DNA of 64,000 nt from an uncultured Archangium sp. (GCA_903905455.1 CAIVGN010000133.1:62001-126000), one strand, 5' to 3'. Counted from the stretch's first letter, positions 51,935-60,986 are shown. Numbers and translations: made by a program. Notes: generated by a model not told the origin, from the sequence alone.

Positions 51935-51996
51935 CGAGGCTCGCAGTGTGTCACGCCAGGGCGACGCGCGCCCAGGCGGACTGCACGGCGACGACG

Positions 51997-53982
51997 TCAG
52001 AGCGCCTTGAGGTACGCGATGAGGTCGGTCTTCTCGGCCTGGCTGAGCACCGAGGTGTTGCCGTGGCGGTCGCCCACGTTCGAGAGCACCCGCTCGGCGA
52101 GCGAGCGCTGCGAGCCGTCGTGGAGGTACGGCGCGGTGCGGCCCAGGCCCAGCAGCGAGGGCACGTTGAAGCCGTTGCTGCTGACGAAGCCGTTGTCGGG
52201 GTTGGCGCCCTGGAAGTGCAGCGTGCCTACGTCGGCGTTGGCGTTGTTGGTGAGCAGCTCGCCCGCGTGGCAGCTGCCGCAGGCCGCCTTCTCGAAGGCC
52301 GCCTTGCCACGCACCTGGCTGTCGGTGGGCACCGCGACGCGCAGCGCGTTCTCGGCCGCGGGCAGCGAGTCGATGAAGAAGTCGAGCTTGCCGGCGGTGG
52401 TGGTGTCGAGGCCCGAGCCGCCCATGCGCTCGGTGATGGTGTGCACGTTGAACTGGCTGAGCGACTTGAACTCGCCGCTCCAGTGGTAGGGCGCGGTGGC
52501 GAGCAGCTTGCGGCCCGCGAGCGCCGGCGTCTGGCGCGCCCCGTCGGGGAACTGCCACACGTGCCCGTCTTCTCGGCCGTCGAGGTGGCACGAGGAGCAG
52601 GCCACGGTGGTCTGCTTCGAGCTCATGCGCGGGTCCAGCGCGTCGAAGAAGAGCTTGCGGCCGTCCTGGAAGTCCGCGCTCAGGCCCGACTGGTCTTCCA
52701 CGGACACGGTGGCGATGCGGGCGATGGTGGTGTCGGCGCCCTTGCCGCGGCTCTCGAAGACCTCGAGCTGGTGGCTGAACTGGCTGTAGACGAAGGCGCG
52801 CCCGCTGCGGGCGACCGCGAGGCCGTCGGCGCCGTGGCCGTCGACCTTCTGCACCATGCGAATGGAGCTGCCGGTGGTGTCGAAGTCGATGCCCGTGCCG
52901 CCTCGCGACCACGTGGGCATGAAGGCCAGGTTGCGCGTCTCGCGGTTGAGCACGAGCAGGAAGTCACCGCTGGTGTCGAGCACGCCCACCGTGGGGCCCT
53001 GGATGCCGGGGAAGTCGGTGGCGCTCGAGGCGAGCGTGCTGACCGGGAAGTCCTTGGCGTCGGAGTTGCGGCCGCTGCTGAAGCACGAGGTGAGATCGTC
53101 GACCTGCGGCTGCGGCGAGCCCGCGGTGTCGATGGTCACCAGGCCAGCGGTGGTGACCGCGCCGATGTTGCACGGGCCGCCCGCGGCGTAATACCCGCCG
53201 GCCGCCGTGGGTCGACGCCCGATGGAGTCTTCGCGGGCCCACACCACGGGGGCGAACACGCGGTCGCCCTGGGCGGTGACCACGAGATCGTTCATGGCGC
53301 GGGGGTGGTAGGTGGACAGCCCCGCGCTGCCGGGGGTCGCGAGGCGCGTGGCGTTGGCCGACTGGTAGATGGTCTTGTTCTCGCTCCTGGGCACCAGCGC
53401 GCCGGTGCCGAGATCGACCTCCACCAGCTCGCCCGCCTTGAAGAGAGAAACGAGGGCCCGGTTGCCGGCGATGATCGCCACCGCGCGGGGCTCTTCACCG
53501 ACCTCGATCTCCCAGCGCTTCTCGAGGGTGTTGGTGTCGAAGGCGGTCAGGAGGCCCACCTCGGTCTTGTCGAGGGCGGTGGCCGAGACCACCAGCAGGG
53601 TCTTGCCATCGGCGGTCATGGCCATGCCCGCGGGCTCGACGCCCACCGGGAGGCGCCGGGCCTCGGTCCACTCGCCGCGGCGAATGACGGAGACCGAGCG
53701 GTCGCCCTTGTTGGTGACGAAGGCCGTGTCGTCGGCGCCGACGATGATCCGCACCGGGGACTGGCCCACGGGAATGCGCTGGGTGACCTCGCGGGTCTCG
53801 GGGTTGATCACCACCATGACCCCGTTGTCGGTGTCGACCGCGTAGAGCAGCGCGTCGTCTTGCGTGAGGGCCAGGGACCCCGAGGCCCGCGCCGAAGCGC
53901 CGGTGTTCGGAGGGGTGCAGCCGGAGAAGGACAACGCGGCGGCCAGGGCCCCCAACAGCATCGATCGCTTGAACCAGTTCAT
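51997..53982 (-). CDS. Beta-propeller lipoprotein with C-terminal diheme cytochrome c peroxidase-like domain
   Basis: A 661-residue protein with lipoprotein signal ending LSFSGC (Cys22). Residues about 35-420 form a YncE/40-residue-type beta-propeller (LYAVDTDNGVMVVINPETREV, AFVTNKGDRSVSVI, AGMAMTADGKTLLVV). The C-terminal 230 residues resemble MauG/cytochrome c peroxidase modules with two CxxCH heme sites, CSSCH (about 461-465) and CGSCH (about 567-571). The conserved segments RQTPALAGRKLLATAPYHWSG and FNVPSLLGLGRTAPYLHDGS around the second heme are typical. It may oxidise a partner or sense redox. The small barrel protein is encoded 62 bases downstream. Confidence 0.87.
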   Translation of the reverse strand: MNWFKRSMLLGALAAALSFSGCTPPNTGASARASGSLALTQDDALLYAVDTDNGVMVVINPETREVTQRIPVGQSPVRIIVGADDTAFVTNKGDRSVSVIRRGEWTEARRLPVGVEPAGMAMTADGKTLLVVSATALDKTEVGLLTAFDTNTLEKRWEIEVGEEPRAVAIIAGNRALVSLFKAGELVEVDLGTGALVPRSENKTIYQSANATRLATPGSAGLSTYHPRAMNDLVVTAQGDRVFAPVVWAREDSIGRRPTAAGGYYAAGGPCNIGAVTTAGLVTIDTAGSPQPQVDDLTSCFSSGRNSDAKDFPVSTLASSATDFPGIQGPTVGVLDTSGDFLLVLNRETRNLAFMPTWSRGGTGIDFDTTGSSIRMVQKVDGHGADGLAVARSGRAFVYSQFSHQLEVFESRGKGADTTIARIATVSVEDQSGLSADFQDGRKLFFDALDPRMSSKQTTVACSSCHLDGREDGHVWQFPDGARQTPALAGRKLLATAPYHWSGEFKSLSQFNVHTITERMGGSGLDTTTAGKLDFFIDSLPAAENALRVAVPTDSQVRGKAAFEKAACGSCHAGELLTNNANADVGTLHFQGANPDNGFVSSNGFNVPSLLGLGRTAPYLHDGSQRSLAERVLSNVGDRHGNTSVLSQAEKTDLIAYLKAL

Positions 53983-54222
53983 CGTGTGGAACCCCCGGGA
54001 AGAAAAGTCATCCTGCCATGCGTGTCAGGGCCGACTGGAAGGCCCGCTGCCCCGACGACGTAACTGCTTGAATTTCAAACTTGAGTGGCCAAGGCCGGCG
54101 CCGTTCTGCAGGTGCTGTGCCCGACGAACAGGGCGGCGAAGCGGGGGTTTGTTGCCGAAGAAGACCCGGGCGATCCCTGCGATGCGCAAGAAAGTGCCGA
54201 CGCCGTGTGCAAGAAGCTGCGC
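53983..54222. promoter_or_regulatory. 240-base divergent intergenic region with short palindrome
   Basis: The gap between the minus-strand propeller gene and the plus-strand histidine kinase contains a local AT-rich island. TTGAA-T-TTCAA (54068-54078) is a perfect 11-base palindrome that could be a regulator site or part of a promoter. In-frame GTG 54085 would extend the kinase by 46 residues into this region, but the added sequence is Cys/Arg-rich and not kinase-like. Nothing else is recognisable. Confidence 0.35.
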
Positions 54223-55743
54223 ATGGCCGGGCCCCAGAACGCCGAGCTGCTGTCGTTCCGGCGCACGTTCACGCTGCTCATCGTGCTCATCGTGTTGCCC
54301 TCGGCGGGGCTCTCGGGCTTCGGCGTGGTGGCCATCGTCAACGAGCGCGCCGCGGTGGAAAAGCGCCTCGAGTCGGTCTGGGCCAGCCGCCTGGACACGG
54401 TGGAGCGCGAGCTGCTCACCGCCCTGAGCGCCGAGACCCAGGTGCGCACCCTCGAGCCGATGTTGGTGCTCCAGCGCCAGGGCCTGCAGCTGACGGACAC
54501 CGGCTTCACCCTCATCGACGGCGAGGTGCAGTCGAGCGACCCGCACATCGCCACCGCGGTCAAGGCCATGGGACCGGAGCTGGCCTCGGTGCCCGCGCGG
54601 CCGGTGGTGTTCTCGGTCACCTCGCCCCAGGGCACCTACCTGCTGGCGGCGATGAAGGACGGCCCGCGCGTGGTGGGCGCCCAGGTGTCGGCGGTGGCCA
54701 TGGAGCAGCTGCTGGAGACCCTCGGCACCCCGGTCACCCCCGCGGGCGAAGAGGGCCGCTTCCTGCTGGTGCCCGTCAAGCGCGAGACGGCGCCCGAGGG
54801 CGTGCTGGCGCGCCTGGTCTCCGGGGTCAGCGAAGCGAAAGAGGCGGCGCTCGGGCCCCGCGAGCTGGCGGGCGTGGCGTTGCCTCCGCCGATGCAGGAC
54901 TTCCGGTTGGTGGTGCAGGCGACGGGCGAGGACCCGGTGGCCAAGGCCTCGACGCGCAACCGGGTGGTGTACTCGGTGCTGCTGGGCCTCTTCTACGTGA
55001 CCCTCACCCTGGGCGTGCTCTACACGGGCCGCACCCTGTACCGGGAGGCGAAGCTGTCGCGCCTCAAGACCGACTTCGTGTCCCTGGTGAGCCACGAGCT
55101 GCGCACCCCGCTGACCTCCATCCGCATGTTCATCGAGATGCTCGCCCTGGGCCGGGTGAAGGATCAGCAGGAGATGCAGACGGTGCTCGATCTCCTGATG
55201 AAGGAGACCGCCCGGCTCTCGGGGATGATCGAGTCGGTGCTCGACTGGTCGCGCATCGAGAGCGGGAAGAAGGAGTACCGCAAGGAGCGGCTCGCCGCGG
55301 CCACCCTGGTCGACGCCGCGGTCTCGGCCTTCAAGGCCCAGCACCTCCACGAGCCGACCGATCTCACGGTCACCCTCGAGCCCACGCCCAACGAGGTGGA
55401 GATCGATCTCGCGGCCATCTCCGGCGCGCTGCTCAACCTGCTGCAGAACGCGTGGAAGTACTCGAAGGACGACAAGCACATCGACCTGCGGGTGCACCGC
55501 GACGACGAGTTCGTGGTCTTCGAGGTCGAGGATCACGGGGTGGGCATCCCCCGGAGAGATCAGAAGCGCATCTTCGACCGCTTCTACCGGGTGGACACGC
55601 TGCTCACGCGCGACACCGAGGGCTCGGGCCTGGGCCTGTCCATCGCGCAGCGCATCGTGCAGGCCCACGACGGTTGGATCTCGGTCGAGAGTGAACCCGG
55701 CCGCGGCAGTACCTTTCGCATTCACCTCCCGGTGGCCTCATGA
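54223..55743 (+). CDS. Sensor histidine kinase, membrane-bound
   Basis: A 506-residue kinase starting at ATG 54223 (MAGPQNAELLSF). TM1 is at about residues 12-38 (FTLLIVLIVLPSAGLSGFGVVAI), followed by a roughly 200-residue extracytoplasmic sensor region and TM2 near 250-272 (VVYSVLLGLFYVTLTLGVLYTG). The dimerisation/phosphoacceptor domain has the H-box VSHELRTPLTSIRMF with phospho-His291. The ATPase domain carries the N-box LLNLLQNAWKYS, G1 VEDHGVGIP, F-box FDRFYRVD and G2 GSGLGLSIAQ. All catalytic boxes are intact. No HAMP domain is obvious. The response regulator follows with an ATGA overlap, so the pair is co-translated; the signal is unknown. Confidence 0.92.
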   Translation: MAGPQNAELLSFRRTFTLLIVLIVLPSAGLSGFGVVAIVNERAAVEKRLESVWASRLDTVERELLTALSAETQVRTLEPMLVLQRQGLQLTDTGFTLIDGEVQSSDPHIATAVKAMGPELASVPARPVVFSVTSPQGTYLLAAMKDGPRVVGAQVSAVAMEQLLETLGTPVTPAGEEGRFLLVPVKRETAPEGVLARLVSGVSEAKEAALGPRELAGVALPPPMQDFRLVVQATGEDPVAKASTRNRVVYSVLLGLFYVTLTLGVLYTGRTLYREAKLSRLKTDFVSLVSHELRTPLTSIRMFIEMLALGRVKDQQEMQTVLDLLMKETARLSGMIESVLDWSRIESGKKEYRKERLAAATLVDAAVSAFKAQHLHEPTDLTVTLEPTPNEVEIDLAAISGALLNLLQNAWKYSKDDKHIDLRVHRDDEFVVFEVEDHGVGIPRRDQKRIFDRFYRVDTLLTRDTEGSGLGLSIAQRIVQAHDGWISVESEPGRGSTFRIHLPVAS

Positions 55744-56432
55744 CCTCCACGTCCGAACAGAAGCTGCGCATCCTCGTGGTCGAAGACGATCTCTCCATCC
55801 TCACCGGGCTCTCCATGAGCCTGCGCTTCGAGGGCTACGAGGTGCTCCAGGCGCAAGACGGGCGCACCGGGCTGCAGAAGGTGATCGACGAGCGGCCCGA
55901 CCTGCTGGTGCTCGACGTGATGCTCCCGCAGATGAACGGCTTCGAGGTGCTCGAGGAGCTCAAGAAGCGCGGCAGCACCGTGCCGGTGGTGGTGCTCTCG
56001 GCCAAGGGCGTGGAGACCGACCGGGTGATGGGCCTCAACCTCGGCGCCGACGACTACCTGGTCAAGCCCTTCGGCCTGCAGGAGCTGCTGGCCCGCATCC
56101 GCGCGGTGCTGCGCCGCCGGGTGCGGGACGAGGCCCTGGTGCGCTTCTCGGACACGGTGGTCGACCTGAACGCCAAGACCGTCAGCCGCGCCGGCACGCC
56201 CATCGAGCTCACCGCCCAGGAGTTCAAGCTGCTGGGCCACTTCGTCAGCCACCCCGGCCACACCTTCAGCCGCGAGGAGCTGCTCTCGGGCGCCTGGGGC
56301 TATGGCTACGAGGGCACGGCGCGCACGGTGGACAACTTCGTCAGCCAGCTGCGCGCGAAGTTCGAGCCCGACCCCGAGGAGCCGAGGCACTTCAAGACGG
56401 TGCGGGGCCTGGGCTACCGCTTCGACGCCTGA
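55740..56432 (+). CDS. Response regulator, OmpR/PhoB family
   Basis: A 230-residue transcription regulator that starts on the last bases of the kinase gene (ATGA). Receiver domain: acidic pair VVEDD at 13-17, phospho-acceptor Asp59 in LLVLDVMLP, conserved Ser/Thr region VVVLSAKG and Lys in DDYLVKPFG. The C-terminal winged helix (about residues 130-230) is of OmpR type, with ELTAQEFKLLGHFVSHPGHTFSREELLSGAWGYGYEGTARTVDNFVSQLRAKFE containing the alpha-loop and recognition helix. The neighbouring kinase is its likely partner. Direct targets cannot be told from this sequence. Its stop abuts the convergent FHA gene stop. Confidence 0.94.
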   Translation: MTSTSEQKLRILVVEDDLSILTGLSMSLRFEGYEVLQAQDGRTGLQKVIDERPDLLVLDVMLPQMNGFEVLEELKKRGSTVPVVVLSAKGVETDRVMGLNLGADDYLVKPFGLQELLARIRAVLRRRVRDEALVRFSDTVVDLNAKTVSRAGTPIELTAQEFKLLGHFVSHPGHTFSREELLSGAWGYGYEGTARTVDNFVSQLRAKFEPDPEEPRHFKTVRGLGYRFDA

Positions 56433-56942
56433 TCAGGCCGCGCGGAACCGCTCGCCGACGAAGGCCTTGAGGGCCGCGGGCAGGAAGAAGGTCAGCTCGA
56501 CCTCGCCCACCTTGAGCTTCGCGCCGTCGCGCAGGGGCATGCGCTGCCGGGGCCCGGCCTGCGCCCTGTCGACCCAGGTGCCGTTCTTGCTCTCGGCGTC
56601 GGTCAGCGACCACTGCCCGGTGCGATCGTCGCGCTGGAGCCAGCAGTGGAAGCGGCTCACCGAGCCGTCGTCGAGCACCACGTCGTTGCTGTCGACCCGG
56701 CCGATGGTCACGCCCATGGCGAAGGGGTTGTTGCCGTGGGCGAGCTTCTCCACGAAGAAGATCAGCGGCTCACCGGCGTGCGGCCGGGCACTCACGCCGC
56801 CGGCCCCGGTCATCTCCCAGTGGCCCGAATCGGTGATGGCCTCGGGCGGCGCTTCCCACACCAGGCCGGGCACGGTCGGGTCACTCCCCGGTTTAGGGGC
56901 GACGAACAGCTTCAACGCGAGCTGAGAGAGCGGTACAGGCAC
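56433..56942 (-). CDS. FHA domain protein
   Basis: A 169-residue cytoplasmic protein starting at GTG 56942. A short N-terminal region is followed by a complete forkhead-associated fold: TIGRVDSNDVVLDDGSVSRFHCWLQRD (the GR and SRFH phosphothreonine-binding residues) and SLTDAESKNGTWVDR with the NGT signature. FHA domains bind phosphothreonine, so it is a candidate reader of the Ser/Thr kinases encoded elsewhere in this window. It stands alone, with no fused output domain. Tail-to-tail with the response regulator gene, whose last base is directly adjacent. Confidence 0.9.
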   Translation of the reverse strand: MPVPLSQLALKLFVAPKPGSDPTVPGLVWEAPPEAITDSGHWEMTGAGGVSARPHAGEPLIFFVEKLAHGNNPFAMGVTIGRVDSNDVVLDDGSVSRFHCWLQRDDRTGQWSLTDAESKNGTWVDRAQAGPRQRMPLRDGAKLKVGEVELTFFLPAALKAFVGERFRAA

Positions 56943-56986
56943 GCAGCGGAGCGTAGATCAGCGCTCCCTCTGACAGTGGGTTCATC

Positions 56987-57247
56987 ATGCATCGTCGATA
57001 CTCGATTCACCGCGACGGCGACCTCCTGGTCGAAGATCTCGGCCCCGATGGCAAGCCGCTCGAGCCGGAGCCCGTGCCCCCCGAGGAGCGGCTCCCGGTG
57101 GAGCTGGTGATCCTCGCACCCGACGACACCGACTCGCGCGCCCAGCTGCTCGACCTGATGGAGATGGCCCTGGGGCTGGAGACCGAGGGCCCCGAGTCCG
57201 TGGGGCTGCGGAAGAAAGACGGTCACAAGCTCAACGTCTTGAGCTGA
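56987..57247 (+). CDS. Small hypothetical protein, 86 residues
   Basis: A small acidic, Pro/Glu/Asp/Leu-rich open frame starting at ATG 56987. It has no signal peptide, membrane segment or recognisable motif. A weak helical C-terminal half (QLLDLMEMALGLE) is visible. High third-position GC favours a real gene, but its short size and lack of homologue recognition keep confidence modest. It diverges from the FHA gene with 44 bases between the starts. Confidence 0.5.
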   Translation: MHRRYSIHRDGDLLVEDLGPDGKPLEPEPVPPEERLPVELVILAPDDTDSRAQLLDLMEMALGLETEGPESVGLRKKDGHKLNVLS

Positions 57248-57376
57248 TCAGCGCGGCGAGATCGTCGAGCGAGGCGCCCTTCACCTCGAGGGCGTGGCGG
57301 GCCCGCGAGCGGAAGGCGGGCATGACCCGGGCTTGTCGCCCCGGGCGGCGCGAGGTTGCATCCTGCCCAGCCCCTC

Positions 57377-58864
57377 CTACTGACTGAGGATTCTGCGCGC
57401 GTCCGCCGAGCTGGCGAACGGCTCCTGGCCTGCGGCCCAGGGCAGCGAGGCCAGGGCGCGGCGCTTCTGGCTGGCGTTGGCGGTGACGTCCGAGGGCAGC
57501 TCGCGCATCGCCTGCTGGATCTTGCGCAGGGCCGCGTCGTCGGAGGTGTCCCCGTCGGAGCGCAGCTCCTTGATGGCCTGGGAGAGCGCGGCGTCCTTCA
57601 TCAGCAGCGGGTAGGAGTCGGCCGAGCCGGTGACCGCCTGCTGCACCACCGCGACCGAGTCGTTGCACACGCCGGTGATGCCGTAGCCGCCGGCGTAGAG
57701 GTTCTGCTCGCGGGCGGTGGTGTTGACCACGTCGGTGAACGCGCCGGCGATGGAGATGGCCTCGAGGGCCCTGGCACCCGACAGCGGCGCGTGGCTCGAG
57801 CGGCCACACCACGACGGGTCGGCCGCGGTGTTCGCGGGGAAGAAGCCGGTGCCGCTGATGCCCTGGTAGAACTTGAGGTCGGCGTCGAACTTCGGGCCCT
57901 TCGCCTGGGGGCCGGCCTTGATGGAGACGATCATCTCGGAGTGCGCCGCGGGCACCACGGCCTCCTTGCCCAGCGCGTCCTTGATGCCGGTCTTCACCAT
58001 GAGCGGCGCGGGCACGTCGAGGAACTGGGGAGGGTTCGAGCCGGGCACCACGGTCTTCAGGTTCGCGAAGTTGGCCACGCGCTCGTCGAAGTGCACGTCG
58101 ACCTCGTAGCCGTCGGCCACGAGCTGCTTCGTGAAGTCGTCGAGCTTGGTGAACTCCTGGCCCGCATACGTCACCGAGAACTTCTGGTCAGCGGCCGCGC
58201 CCGGGTTGTTCGAGAGCCGACCGAAGACCTCGGCCAGCACCTGGTTGCGCTTGACCTGCTGGTCGCTGGCGCTGCTCGGCAGGTCGCCCTGGAAGAGGCC
58301 GGGCGCGAGCTGCTTCATCTCGGTGCTGGGGCGCGCCACGTCGACGCTGTCGAGGGTCGCGAGGTCGAAGTGCTGGGGGAGGAAGGGCTTCGCCTCTGCG
58401 CCCTTCTTGATCTTCCCCGACTGGTAGCCGGCGTTGAGGGCCACGAGGCCGCCGCTGAGCTGCGCGGGCGTGAGCTCCAGGACCTTCGTGAGCGCAGCGG
58501 GGTTGGAGAGCACCGCGGCGCGCAGCTCGGGCGGCACGTCGACGCCGGTCTTTGCCTTGAGGTCGTCGAGCACCTTGTTGAGCGCGGCCTGGCCCTGCGG
58601 CGACTGGCCGACGGCGGCGAGCACCGCGGGCAAGGGCACGGCGTCGGGGTAGCGACCGGGCACGAGCTCGAAGTCGGAAGGGCCCTGCTGGCGAAGGGCG
58701 TTGCCCACCGCGTTGAAGGCGTCGCGGACCGCGGGGCCCGCGGGGCCCGTCCAATTCGCGGGGCGCGTCGGGGCGGTCGCCGCCGGCGTCGCCGGTGCGC
58801 TGGGCGTGGCCACGGTGGTGGGCGTGATGAGGCCGGGGGTGTTCGGGCGAATCGGACCAGGCAT
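57377..58864 (-). CDS. Hypothetical protein, 495 residues, Pro/Thr/Ala-rich N-terminus
   Basis: I do not recognise this protein. It starts at ATG 58864. Residues 1-45 are a Pro/Thr/Ala-rich low-complexity stretch without a hydrophobic core, so there is no classical signal peptide. The rest is mixed alpha/beta, with two small Cys-containing motifs (SWCGRSSHAPLSG and GVCNDSVAVVQQ) and a helical C-terminus (AALRKIQQAMRELPSDV). Cys/His/Asn/Asp residues occur in patterns that might suit a hydrolase, but I cannot assign one. It is followed on the same strand by no close gene; the next minus-strand gene upstream is the histidine kinase at 58973. Shadow frames overlap it on the plus strand. Confidence 0.6.
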   Translation of the reverse strand: MPGPIRPNTPGLITPTTVATPSAPATPAATAPTRPANWTGPAGPAVRDAFNAVGNALRQQGPSDFELVPGRYPDAVPLPAVLAAVGQSPQGQAALNKVLDDLKAKTGVDVPPELRAAVLSNPAALTKVLELTPAQLSGGLVALNAGYQSGKIKKGAEAKPFLPQHFDLATLDSVDVARPSTEMKQLAPGLFQGDLPSSASDQQVKRNQVLAEVFGRLSNNPGAAADQKFSVTYAGQEFTKLDDFTKQLVADGYEVDVHFDERVANFANLKTVVPGSNPPQFLDVPAPLMVKTGIKDALGKEAVVPAAHSEMIVSIKAGPQAKGPKFDADLKFYQGISGTGFFPANTAADPSWCGRSSHAPLSGARALEAISIAGAFTDVVNTTAREQNLYAGGYGITGVCNDSVAVVQQAVTGSADSYPLLMKDAALSQAIKELRSDGDTSDDAALRKIQQAMRELPSDVTANASQKRRALASLPWAAGQEPFASSADARRILSQ

Positions 58865-58972
58865 GGGTGACCCTCGCGAGCGCGTGACTTGGTGGGGGAA
58901 ACGGAAGTGAAAGTGCCTCTCAGCGGCGCACGTGGCTCATCACACCCCGGCCCCCCCCAGCTGTGCAACCCT

Positions 58973-60268
58973 TCAGGCGGTGCGCTTGACCGAGAAGCCG
59001 ATGCGCGCCCCGCCGCCCTCGCGCGGCACGGCCCACACCGCGCCACCGTGGGCCGCGGCGATGCGCTTGACCAGGGCCAGGCCGAGGCCGAGCCCATCAG
59101 GCCCGTCTCCGTTCTGCCCGCGGTTGAACTTGGCGAAGAGCGCCTGCCCGTCACCGGTGATGCCGGGGCCGCGATCGAGCACCTCGAACTTGAGGTCGGC
59201 GTCGTCGACCGTGACCTCGAAGGCGTCGGCGCCGTGGCCGTGCTTGGTGGCGTTGTCGAAGAGGTTGGCCAGCGCGCGCTGCAGCAGCGTGGGGTCGGCG
59301 GCCACCGTGTCGGGCTCCCCGATGACCGCGAGCGCCGTGGCCGGCAGCCCGGCACGCTCCACGGCGCGGGACGCGAGGTCGCGAATGGACAGGTCGCGCT
59401 TGCTGACCTGGCCGAACTCGAGGCGCGAGTTGGCGAGGAGTTCGCCGACCAGCGAGTCCATCTCCACCACCTCGCGATCGAGCTCGTCGAAGGTGAGCGG
59501 GGTGGCGCCGGTGTCCCGGGCGATCTCCGAGATGATGCGCAGGCGGGCCAGCGGGGTGCGCAGCTCGTGCGAGACGGTGGCCAGCAGCTCGCGTTGATCT
59601 TCGACCTGCTTCTCGATGCGCGCGGCCATGTCGTTGACCGCCTCGGCCACCACGCCGATCTCATCGCTGTGCGAGCAGGCGAGATCGGCCCTGGCCTTCA
59701 AGTCGCCGTTGCCGATGCGCCGCACCACCTCGGCCAGGTGATCGAGCGGGCCCGCCAGGCGCCGGGCGACGCGGCCCGACACCGTCCAGACCGCGCCCAG
59801 GGCGATGGCCAGGAAGGCGAACGCGCGCCACGTGCCGGCGTGAGGGCGCTGCATGCACACCTTCACCGTGCCCACGAGCACCCCGCCCTGCCGCACGGGC
59901 GCCTCGAGCACCGCGCGCCGACACAGCTCGCCGGTCGAGACCAGCCTGGTGCCGTCGGCGTCGTAGAGGTCGATGTTCGCCTCGAGCTCGGTGGCCGTGT
60001 CGCGGGCGAACTGGTCGCGGCCCACGGGGTCGTTCCACTCGCGGGCAAACTGCTTGCCCACCCAGTCCTGGCTGCGTTCCCAGGTGCGGGCCCACTCGGG
60101 CTCCTGGATGCGGGCCACGAGGCTCATCACGAGGAAGACGAGGAACCCGGTGGTGAGGATGCTGCCGAGGAACCACGCGAAGATGCGGGTGCGCAGGCGG
60201 GCGCGCACGCGGTGGCCCAGGGGGCCGATCTTCGGGCCGTGCACGTGGCGGTGGTGGCGGCGGAACAT
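58973..60268 (-). CDS. Sensor histidine kinase with HAMP domain
   Basis: A 431-residue kinase. It has a His-rich N-terminal tail (RRHHRHVH at 3-10), TM1 at about 29-51, a sensor loop of about 100 residues and TM2 near 148-163. A HAMP domain follows (VARRLAGPLDHLAEVVRRIGNGDL), then an H-box ATVSHELRTPLARL with phospho-His about 233. The ATPase region has the N-box LANLFDNATKHG, G1 VLDRGPGI, F-box FAKFNRG and G2 GLGLGLALVKRI. The loop contains Cys residues and the tail is metal-binding-like, suggesting a sensor of metal or envelope stress of CpxA/RstB type. It begins 4 bases after the response regulator stop. Confidence 0.92.
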   Translation of the reverse strand: MFRRHHRHVHGPKIGPLGHRVRARLRTRIFAWFLGSILTTGFLVFLVMSLVARIQEPEWARTWERSQDWVGKQFAREWNDPVGRDQFARDTATELEANIDLYDADGTRLVSTGELCRRAVLEAPVRQGGVLVGTVKVCMQRPHAGTWRAFAFLAIALGAVWTVSGRVARRLAGPLDHLAEVVRRIGNGDLKARADLACSHSDEIGVVAEAVNDMAARIEKQVEDQRELLATVSHELRTPLARLRIISEIARDTGATPLTFDELDREVVEMDSLVGELLANSRLEFGQVSKRDLSIRDLASRAVERAGLPATALAVIGEPDTVAADPTLLQRALANLFDNATKHGHGADAFEVTVDDADLKFEVLDRGPGITGDGQALFAKFNRGQNGDGPDGLGLGLALVKRIAAAHGGAVWAVPREGGGARIGFSVKRTA

Positions 60269-60272
60269 GCGC

Positions 60273-60956
60273 TCAGTCCCGGGTCAGCACGTAGCCGACG
60301 CCACGGACGGTCTTGATCAACTTCGGGGGGTCGTCGTTGAGCTTCTGGCGCAGGTGGCTGATGTGCACGTCGACGGTGCGCTCGCCGACGATGACGTCGC
60401 TGCGACCCGCCTCGGACAACAGCGCGTCCCGCGGCACCACCCGCCCCGCGCGCCGCACCAGCGCCACCAGGATGTCGAACTCGATGCCCGTGAGGTCCAC
60501 CAGCACGCCCTTGTTGGTCGCGGTGCGCGCCGGCACGTCCACCACGATGTCGCCGATGGTCAGCTGCTCGCTCATCACCTCGGGCCGCGAGCGACGCAGC
60601 ACCGCGCGCAGCCGGGCCAGCAGCTCGCGGGGGGAAAACGGCTTGCCGACGTAGTCGTCGGCGCCCAGCTCGAGGCCGACCACGCGATCGGTCTCGTCGC
60701 CGCGGGCGGTGAGCATGATCACCGGCACGCTGCTCTTGCTGCGGATCTTCTTGCAGACCTCGAGCCCGTCCATGCCGGGCATCATCACGTCGAGGAGCAC
60801 GGCGTCGAAGGCGCCCTGTTCCAGCATGAGGAGTCCCCGGGCGCCGTCGGGCGCGTGACTGAGCGCGACCCCGTTCTGCTCGAGATACGAGCGGAGGAGA
60901 TCAGGCAGTCGCACGTCGTCGTCGATCAACAGCACCCGGGAAGCCATCGTGGTCAT
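60273..60956 (-). CDS. Response regulator, OmpR/PhoB family (CpxR-like context)
   Basis: A 227-residue regulator starting at ATG 60956, with GAGGGTAAGG just upstream. Receiver marks are the acidic IDDD (11-14), Asp56 in VLLDVMMP, the IMLTARG segment and Lys in DDYVGKPFSP. The C-terminal winged helix shows VLVDLTGIEFDILVALVRRAGRVVPRDALL and the RTVDVHISHLRQKL recognition helix. It is the partner of the HAMP kinase 4 bases downstream. Genes read before it on the same strand encode a small Pro/Ala-rich anchored protein and a Spy/CpxP-like protein, so the four are probably one operon. Confidence 0.94.
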   Translation of the reverse strand: MTTMASRVLLIDDDVRLPDLLRSYLEQNGVALSHAPDGARGLLMLEQGAFDAVLLDVMMPGMDGLEVCKKIRSKSSVPVIMLTARGDETDRVVGLELGADDYVGKPFSPRELLARLRAVLRRSRPEVMSEQLTIGDIVVDVPARTATNKGVLVDLTGIEFDILVALVRRAGRVVPRDALLSEAGRSDVIVGERTVDVHISHLRQKLNDDPPKLIKTVRGVGYVLTRD

Positions 60957-60986
60957 GACCTTACCCTCGTGAGGCGGGGAAGCCCG

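Noticed and set aside
57231-57323. Short minus-strand frame of about 30 codons (ending AALISSRR) overlapping the 86-residue gene tail
   Set aside because: Too short and overlapping a plus-strand frame; no ribosome-binding site visible.
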